From Pseudomonadota bacterium (GTDB lineage Bacteria > Pseudomonadota > Gammaproteobacteria > Steroidobacterales > Steroidobacteraceae): a DNA stretch of 64,000 bases. The notes below the pieces were generated by a model. It ran no database searches, was not told where the DNA came from, and saw only the letters and a program-made list of their open reading frames with translations. Within the stretch, counting starts at the first letter, position 1. Each line of letters opens with the position of its first letter. Where the stretch lies: assembly GCA_037200975.1 (NCBI GenBank), contig JBBCGI010000001.1, positions 682,001 through 746,000 of the forward strand, given 5' to 3'. Below, one piece after another: positions 58,632 through 64,000 of this stretch. The translations under genes were made by a program, and so were the position numbers.

Positions 58632-60094
58632 CAGAATCCTTGTCTCCAGGTCAGGAAGCCGCGCACTTTCGAATCGAATGCTGGGGCCTCGCTATCGTCG
58701 TATCCGAGGCCGGCCGTGAGGGTGCCGGCGCCGAACTTCCGCGAGTGGCGCAATTCTACATTGCGCAGGTTCAGCGGCACTGTGCTGATTGTGTGGGGCC
58801 CGCCGTCGCGGTTCAGCTCCACTTTCCGCAGCGTCAGGCTGTAAAAATCGCCATTCGGGCGCGCCAGCGAGGCCCCGAACGAATACATCCGACTGTCGTT
58901 GTCCATCGAATGGCCGATAATCCGGCCTCGGTAGGTGTAGCCCTGCGGATAGATCGAGTTGCGGTAACCACAGTCGAAATCCGGCTCCTGGCGGGTGAAC
59001 GTACAAGCCGTGTCGGCGAACTCGGCCCGCAGGCGTAGTCCGCCAAAACCGGTCGATGCCCAGCCTTCGATGCCGCCGAGACCCAGGAACTTGCTCGGCA
59101 ACCCACCGGCCTCGTCTTCACCTATCCACTGCGTGTAAACCGCAAGAGGCAATTTGCGCCAGGGCGAACGCATGCGCAGGTCGTACCCCGCCATCTGGTT
59201 GCCGGGCTGCGCGTCGGTGCCGTTGGCATCTACCTGATTGTCCTGGCCCAGCAGCATGTCCTTGAATGTCGCCCAGCCACACTCGCGATCACCGCCGCAC
59301 CACTGCGCGGTACGTGTTAGTCCGAACTCGAGCCACGGGCGCGGCTTGAAGTTGACGCGTGCCGCCATGAAGCGGACTTTGGGAATCGCAATGTCATGAG
59401 CTTCGGCTTCGCCGACCGCGATGCTGGCCCGCCACGGCCCGATCCACGACAGCAGCTTGGTCTTGAACGGGTCGGTGTAGTTTCGCTCGAGAGTGACGCT
59501 CGGAATCGGCCGCGCATTGGTAGAGAGGATCAGGCTGCCGTCGAATCCCGGGCCCCACCACCGCTCCATCCAGCCGGCGGAAATCATGAAGTTACCGACG
59601 TTGACGCCAACATAGGTGCCGTCGGCGCGCAGCTCGCGATTGTCGTCGGGTTTCGCGACCACCGCGCCTTGCAGGTTCAGCGCAAAGTGATCGGTGAGCC
59701 AGCTCGCGCGCAATCCGACTTCACCTTCTTCCCGCGGTGAATCGTCGAACGAGCGCAGCGTGGTCGGTTCGTAGGAAGCGGACGCGCGCGCGCCCAGGCC
59801 CGCGTATCCGCGCGCCGAAGCAGATCGTGACAGCCGTTGCACGCGGACCAAGGCATCCGCCGTCGCCGCATCGAGATTGCGCGCGTCAGCTCCGAGAGCA
59901 TCCCGCGCGATATCGGGCCATGACAATGGCCAAGTCGTGACCGGCCCGCGCAGAATTCCAGCGTCGGCAAGTAGTTGGATGTCGTGACGCACGCCGGGGT
60001 CGCCGGGCGCGAGCCAGGGATCGGCGTTCGCCACCCCATGGGCCAACACCAGACAGATGCCTGCGGTCAAAGCGCGGCGCGGGCGCTGACTCAT
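58631..60094 (-). CDS. wzi: Wzi-like outer-membrane capsule assembly protein, copy 1
   Basis: A 487-residue protein with signal peptide (GICLVLAHGVANAD) and a mainly beta-strand body of the Capsule_assem_Wzi family. Segments such as NFMISAGWMERWWGPGFDGS, LILSTNARPIPSVTLER and LLSWIGPWRASI are typical. Wzi is an outer-membrane barrel that holds capsule at the surface. Two Cys pairs are visible (QWCGGDRECGW and ACTFTRQEPDFDCG), probably disulfides in the periplasm or outside. It overlaps the second Wzi-like gene by 4 bases (ATGA) and shares its plan, so the two are paralogues. Confidence 0.88.
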   Translation of the reverse strand: MSQRPRRALTAGICLVLAHGVANADPWLAPGDPGVRHDIQLLADAGILRGPVTTWPLSWPDIARDALGADARNLDAATADALVRVQRLSRSASARGYAGLGARASASYEPTTLRSFDDSPREEGEVGLRASWLTDHFALNLQGAVVAKPDDNRELRADGTYVGVNVGNFMISAGWMERWWGPGFDGSLILSTNARPIPSVTLERNYTDPFKTKLLSWIGPWRASIAVGEAEAHDIAIPKVRFMAARVNFKPRPWLEFGLTRTAQWCGGDRECGWATFKDMLLGQDNQVDANGTDAQPGNQMAGYDLRMRSPWRKLPLAVYTQWIGEDEAGGLPSKFLGLGGIEGWASTGFGGLRLRAEFADTACTFTRQEPDFDCGYRNSIYPQGYTYRGRIIGHSMDNDSRMYSFGASLARPNGDFYSLTLRKVELNRDGGPHTISTVPLNLRNVELRHSRKFGAGTLTAGLGYDDSEAPAFDSKVRGFLTWRQGF

Positions 60095-61611
60095 CGATCG
60101 AATTCGTGGCGCCAGCCGACGAATCCGAATGGCTCTACATCACGTTCGCCACCGGCAGGTTCGAGCGACTCGACTCCGAGATCGATCGCCACGTGTTCTC
60201 CAAACAGACTGCCCTTCCAGCCGAACTCGAGCGCCGCATAGTCGGCGCGCACATGGCTGACGGTGTCGTGGACGTCGAATTCTCCATCGCGATTCAAGCG
60301 CGCGGTTCGCGCGGTGGCGGACCACAAGGTGCCATCCATCGCCGTGAAGGTCGCACCCACCGCGTAGTTCTCCGCATCACGGTCGGACGTGTAACCAATG
60401 ACTCGGCCCCGGTACCGGTAACCTTCGACGTTGAAGCGGCCCTGGTTGTATGCGCAGTTGTAATAAGGCCCGCGACTTGTATTCGCCGAACAGGTGGTAG
60501 TCGAATATTCGACGAATCCCTGCACTAGGCCGCCTCCGGCCAGCGGCTTCCACACCTCGGCGCCGAACTGCGCGAGGTACTTGGCAGGTAGATAGTGCGA
60601 TTCGTCCTCACCGATCATCTGCGAATAGACTGCATACGGCCAGTCGCCAATCGGCGAACTCCAGCGGATGTCGAAACCGGCCATCTGGTTCCCTGGCTCG
60701 TTTTCGGGGGTGGCATCGATGCCCACATTATCGTTGCCCACGAGCATGTTCCCGAAGGTGCTCAGGTTGCACTCCAGCTGCTTGCCGCAGAACTGGGCGG
60801 TGCGGGAGAAACCGAACTCGATGTCCTTGAAAGGCATGATCGTCACGCGCCACGCCATGAACAAAGGGGAATCGATGTCCCCGCGGTCGCTCTCCATCCG
60901 GCTGACACCGAAACTGAAGCGCCACGGGCCGAGCCAGCTCAACAAGGGCGTTTCGAATGGCATCGCCGCCGCCCGCTCCACCATGAAGGTGGGCATCGGC
61001 CGTGCATTGTTTGACAGGATCAAACTGCTTTCGTGAGACGGACCCCAGAAACGTTCGAGGGTGTGCGCGCTGACCAGCCAGTTGCCGAGCTGCACCGTGG
61101 CATGCGAACCGTCGGCACGCAGCGCCTGGCCGTCGTCCGGATCTGCGGCGCCCGTCGCGTTGAGTGACACTGCGAAGTGTTCGCCGCTATAGTCGGCCCG
61201 CACACCGATCTCGCCGTCTTCGCGCGAGATACTGTCGAAATCACGGAGCAAGCCGGCCTTCCCGACGCTTGTGCTCACCTCAAACTTGAGCGCGTCGCCG
61301 TCCGGCACCATACGGGCGCGCACGCGCGCCAAAGCGGCCGCGACGGCCGCATTCGTCGCGAAATGCGGCTTCGCATTGGCTAGCGCGTATGCCACCGCGG
61401 CGCGTGGCAACGGCCACTGATTGACGGGCAGGCGGATGATTTCCGCGTCGTTGAGCAGCAGCAGGTCGATGCGCAACGTGGTGTCACCCGATGCGAACCA
61501 GCCCGCGTCGGCGAAAGCGGGGGCAGCCCAGATCAACGTGCCCAGCACAAACATGCCAGCGCGCAACAAGCGCGGCGCGCGCTTGGCGCGGCTGATCTCT
61601 TCGGCGGTCAT
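60091..61611 (-). CDS. wzi: Wzi-like outer-membrane capsule assembly protein, copy 2
   Basis: A 506-residue paralogue of the adjacent gene. It has an N-terminal signal sequence (MFVLGTLIWAAPAFADA), LVSAHTLERFWGPSHESS, LILSNNARPMPTFMVER and LLSWLGPWRFSFGV, and the matching Cys pairs FCGKQLECN and CSANTSRGPYYNC. About a third of aligned positions look identical to copy 1 by eye. The start overlaps the pgi stop by 4 bases, so it is translationally coupled to a housekeeping enzyme. The pair may form a hetero-oligomer or bind different polymers; that is not shown by the sequence. Confidence 0.88.
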   Translation of the reverse strand: MTAEEISRAKRAPRLLRAGMFVLGTLIWAAPAFADAGWFASGDTTLRIDLLLLNDAEIIRLPVNQWPLPRAAVAYALANAKPHFATNAAVAAALARVRARMVPDGDALKFEVSTSVGKAGLLRDFDSISREDGEIGVRADYSGEHFAVSLNATGAADPDDGQALRADGSHATVQLGNWLVSAHTLERFWGPSHESSLILSNNARPMPTFMVERAAAMPFETPLLSWLGPWRFSFGVSRMESDRGDIDSPLFMAWRVTIMPFKDIEFGFSRTAQFCGKQLECNLSTFGNMLVGNDNVGIDATPENEPGNQMAGFDIRWSSPIGDWPYAVYSQMIGEDESHYLPAKYLAQFGAEVWKPLAGGGLVQGFVEYSTTTCSANTSRGPYYNCAYNQGRFNVEGYRYRGRVIGYTSDRDAENYAVGATFTAMDGTLWSATARTARLNRDGEFDVHDTVSHVRADYAALEFGWKGSLFGEHVAIDLGVESLEPAGGERDVEPFGFVGWRHEFDR

Positions 61612-63245
61612 TTCTTCCAGCTCTGCAGGCGGATCAACAGGGGCTTGAGCATGGGACGCGCCGCGGCGCTCTCAGGGTTGCGCACCAGCGGCAACACTTC
61701 TTCACACATTTTCTTGCCGAGCTCCACGCCCCATTGGTCGAAGGCATTTATCCCCCACACGACGCTTTGCGTGAGAATCTTGTGTTCGTACATTGCGACC
61801 AACCTACCCAGCGTCTTCGGATCCAGTCGCTCGAACGCGACAATGCTCACGGGGCGGTTGCCGGCATGGACCTTGTGTCTGGCAAGAAGTTCGACGCGCT
61901 CCAACGGAAGTTTTTTCGCGGCGAGCTCCGCAGTGGCCTGTTCGATCGAATAACCAAACGCGAACGCTTCGGCTTGGGCGAGGCAATTCCCGATCGCAAG
62001 CTCGGCCTGCGCCGGATTTTCCGCCGAAGACTGCGCGGGCAGCAGCAGATCGAGCGCGGCGCGCAGCGTGCCCTGATGCAACATCTGGAAAAACGAATGT
62101 TGCGCGTTGTTGCCAGCCTCGCCCCACACGATGGGTGCGGTCGAATGCGCGACCGCCGTTCCGTTCAACGCGACCGATTTGCCGTTGCTCTCCATGTCGA
62201 GCTGCTGCAAGTAGGCCGGGAACCGCTTGAGGCGCCCGTCATAGGGCAACACCGCGAGCGTCGGCAGCTCGAGGAAGTTGATATTCCACACGCCTAACAA
62301 ACCCATGAGCACCGGCAGGTTCCGTTCCCACGGCGCGCTGCGGAAATGTTCGTCCATCTCATGCGCGCCAGCCAGCAGGTCGAGGAAACCCGCGCGGCCG
62401 ATGGCGATGGCGATCGACACGCCGATCGAAGACCACATCGAATAACGTCCGCCAACCCAGTCCCACATCATGAAACGGTAGTTTGGATTGATGCCGAATG
62501 CGTCCATGGCCTGTGCATTGGTCGAGACCGCGGCGAAGTGCGACGGCACGGCCGCCTCACCGAGCTTCCCGGCGAGCCACGCGCGGGCAGTGCGCGCATT
62601 GGCGAGCGTTTCCTGCGTGCTGAAGGTTTTGGACGCAACGATGAACAGCGTGCGCGCCGGATCCGCGCCTTCGAGTGCGTTGGCAAGATCGCTGCCGTCG
62701 ACGTTCGACACGAAACGCACGCGCGGCGCGTTCTGCGTGAATGGATGCAGCGCTTCGACCGCCATCGCGGGCCCGAGATCCGAGCCCCCAATGCCGATAT
62801 TGATCACCGTGCTGAAAGCCGCGCCGGTTGATCCAAGCACCGCGCCGCTGCGGACACGCTCGGCGAAGGCCAGCATGCGTTCGCGTTCGGCCAGCACTTC
62901 GCGCGCGATGTCCGCGCCGCCCGGGCCATCGGCGGAGACGCCGGGAATCCGCAACGCGGTGTGCAATACCGCGCGCCCTTCGGTGGTGTTGATCGCATCG
63001 CCGCGCCACATGGCCTCGATGCGCTCCCGCAATCCGGCGGCATCGGCCAGGCTCGCAAGCAGGTGCAGCCCGTCGTCATCCACGCGCTGGCGGGAGAAAT
63101 CGAGATACAGCCCGGCGGCTTCGCGGGAGAAGCGGGTGCCGCGCACGGGATCCGCGTCGCGCAGCGCGCGCAGGGTCACGGCACGGGTCTCGGTGGCGCG
63201 GGCCTGCAGGGCGCGCCACGCGGCGGTCAGATTGTCATGGGCCAT
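61608..63245 (-). CDS. pgi: Glucose-6-phosphate isomerase
   Basis: A 545-residue cytoplasmic enzyme interconverting glucose-6-phosphate and fructose-6-phosphate. Phosphate-binding and catalytic segments seen: INIGIGGSDLGPAMAVEAL, FIVASKTFSTQET, WDWVGGRYSMWSSIGVSIA (PGI signature 1 region), the Glu in WGEAGNNAQHSFFQMLHQG, and the C-terminal NAFDQWGVELGK with its active Lys. Family length is 545-550. It lies at the start of the polysaccharide operon, with the wzi copy overlapping its stop by 4 bases, so hexose phosphate supply is coupled to glycan genes. Confidence 0.96.
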   Translation of the reverse strand: MAHDNLTAAWRALQARATETRAVTLRALRDADPVRGTRFSREAAGLYLDFSRQRVDDDGLHLLASLADAAGLRERIEAMWRGDAINTTEGRAVLHTALRIPGVSADGPGGADIAREVLAERERMLAFAERVRSGAVLGSTGAAFSTVINIGIGGSDLGPAMAVEALHPFTQNAPRVRFVSNVDGSDLANALEGADPARTLFIVASKTFSTQETLANARTARAWLAGKLGEAAVPSHFAAVSTNAQAMDAFGINPNYRFMMWDWVGGRYSMWSSIGVSIAIAIGRAGFLDLLAGAHEMDEHFRSAPWERNLPVLMGLLGVWNINFLELPTLAVLPYDGRLKRFPAYLQQLDMESNGKSVALNGTAVAHSTAPIVWGEAGNNAQHSFFQMLHQGTLRAALDLLLPAQSSAENPAQAELAIGNCLAQAEAFAFGYSIEQATAELAAKKLPLERVELLARHKVHAGNRPVSIVAFERLDPKTLGRLVAMYEHKILTQSVVWGINAFDQWGVELGKKMCEEVLPLVRNPESAAARPMLKPLLIRLQSWKK

Positions 63246-63373
63246 CGGGCGCGTTCAGCTGCGAATCAGGCCCGCGATGGTATCGACAACGTATTGAAGT
63301 TGCGACTGTTCGCTGCGGTATTGCTGGCGCCCGGATAGCAACCAGAAAGCCGCTGGATATAGAATCAATCCCG

Positions 63374-63619
63374 ATGAAAGTGACCTTGGATTTAGCAGCC
63401 GATCTGCTTCGACAAGCGAAAGCACGTGCTCGCATTGAGGGCACCAACGTTCGCGCGCTCGTCGAACGCGGCCTGCGCCTCGCGCTGGATGAAAATCGTG
63501 CGCGCCGCAAATTCAAACTCCGCGATGCATCGGTCGGTGGAAATGGCATGCACCCGGATGCCGCAGGCCGCTCGTGGCGTGAACTGCTCGCGCGTTGCTA
63601 CGGATTCACGCCTCGCTGA
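63374..63619 (+). CDS. Orphan VapB-type antitoxin
   Basis: An 81-residue protein. MKVTLDLAADLLRQAKARAR and TNVRALVERGLRLAL match the VapB family with N-terminal DNA-binding helix, and the C-terminal FKLRDASVGGNG followed by SWRELLARCYG is the usual toxin-binding end of this group. A PIN toxin normally starts immediately downstream; no PIN gene is found, so the antitoxin is an orphan, perhaps a remnant. Its 3' end overlaps the toxin remnant on the opposite strand by 14 bases. Confidence 0.75.
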   Translation: MKVTLDLAADLLRQAKARARIEGTNVRALVERGLRLALDENRARRKFKLRDASVGGNGMHPDAAGRSWRELLARCYGFTPR

Positions 63620-63689
63620 CGCTGTCCGGTCTGTCGGACCAGTAGCCTGGGCGTCGGCAGTGATGAGCTACCGCAACGATCTCGATGGC
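63606..63689 (-). pseudogene. C-terminal remnant of a RelE/ParE-like toxin
   Basis: The minus strand of 63606-63689 reads AIEIVAVAHHCRRPGYW and then SDRPDSVSEA and stop. This 27-residue tail has the V-A-V-x-H-x-x-R-x-P-x-Y-W ending seen in RelE/ParE toxins. The rest of the toxin is missing: the sequence runs straight into the tail of the antitoxin remnant upstream, so an internal deletion is likely. Confidence 0.65.
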
Positions 63690-63918
63690 AGCTCAAAGCC
63701 ACGGAAAAGGCGTTCCCTCACCTTTGACCAAGCTACCGTCTCGACGGCCCTCGTTTCGATCTCGCGCACGCGACGCTGGATCTCCGCATCCCAGGCATCC
63801 TCCGTGCCAGCTTCGCGTAACCATGCAGACTTTCGATCAAGGCACCTGCGATCGACGCGCGGTCTTGCTCACTGAGCTGAAGCGCCCTTTTCAGCAATTC
63901 GTCAGCAGACTCGCTCAT
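63668..63918 (-). pseudogene. Frameshifted addiction-module antitoxin
   Basis: From the ATG at 63918 the sequence reads MSESADELLKRALQLSEQDR, then ASIAGALIESLHG, the typical start of the small addiction-module antitoxins that pair with RelE/ParE toxins. After about 33 residues the frame is broken near 63820. The expected continuation (REAGTEDAWDAEIQRRVREI then TVAWSKVRERLF) is found in another frame, running on to 63668. A single-base loss explains this. It could also be a sequencing error, but the missing toxin body argues for decay. Confidence 0.7.
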
Positions 63919-64000
63919 GCGCGAAATATACGCCCTCGTCGGCAACTGCCACATGTGCAAATCCCGCGAGGCGCGCAGAAACCCGGGAAAGTCGTCGGTG

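Noticed and set aside
7573-62300. Repeated CCTAAC/GTTAGG hexamers in coding DNA, first suspected as an enriched signal
   Set aside because: A rough expectation from base composition is about two dozen copies on both strands, so the dozen or so noticed are not an excess.

Overview
The window is GC-rich DNA with tightly packed genes and no rRNA, transposase, integrase or CRISPR array. It looks like a chromosomal segment of a free-living gammaproteobacterium. The evidence is a Pil/Chp-type chemosensory operon, a WbpV-WbpL-WbpM-like gene trio, MASE1/CHASE sensor kinases, a class I c-di-GMP riboswitch, and the tRNA and gltX neighbourhood. A Steroidobacterales, Nevskiales or Xanthomonadales-like source is a guess from gene content only.

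Left part (1-6.4 kb): a tRNA-Ala/tRNA-Glu pair with its own promoter lies on the minus strand. Divergent from it, a c-di-GMP-I riboswitch precedes a lipoprotein built of Ig-like repeats and a fibronectin III domain. Next come gltX, tRNA-Val, a small stand-alone HEAAH metalloprotease, and a minus-strand set of Hpt protein, REC-GGDEF-REC diguanylate cyclase and single-domain receiver.

Signalling part (6.6-22.7 kb, plus strand): two very large sensor kinases are followed by a chemosensory operon. It contains PilH-like receiver, PilI/CheW, PilJ-like receptor, compact ChpA/CheA hybrid, a PilG-like receiver with an extra N-terminal domain, and a Hanks-type Ser/Thr kinase. The phosphorelay parts, the cyclase and the riboswitch suggest a local c-di-GMP circuit linked to surface behaviour.

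Middle (22.7-30 kb): a perfect 45-bp inverted repeat separates the kinase from a convergent M28 peptidase. Then come phosphomannomutase and mannose-1-phosphate guanylyltransferase genes, two tandem VapBC toxin-antitoxin modules, and a UDP-glucose dehydrogenase.

Right part (30-63.2 kb, all minus strand): a large surface-polysaccharide locus. Reading with transcription from 63.2 kb leftwards it holds pgi, two tandem Wzi-like proteins, a giant SLBB export protein, Wzz and a PglK/MsbA-like ABC flippase. Next is a module with a D-2-hydroxyacid dehydrogenase, a CMP-sugar synthetase-like protein and an FkbM methyltransferase. After it come an aminotransferase/oxidoreductase/methyltransferase group, a CDP-6-deoxyhexose branch (rfbF, rfbG, rfbC-like, reductase), glycosyltransferases and a Wzy-like polymerase, ending in the WbpV/WbpL/WbpM-like genes that would make and attach the first sugar. 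Many genes overlap by 4 bp as GTGA or ATGA, which suggests translational coupling.

Right edge (63.3-64 kb): decayed toxin-antitoxin genes. These are an orphan VapB, a frameshifted addiction-module antitoxin and the last 27 codons of a RelE/ParE-like toxin.
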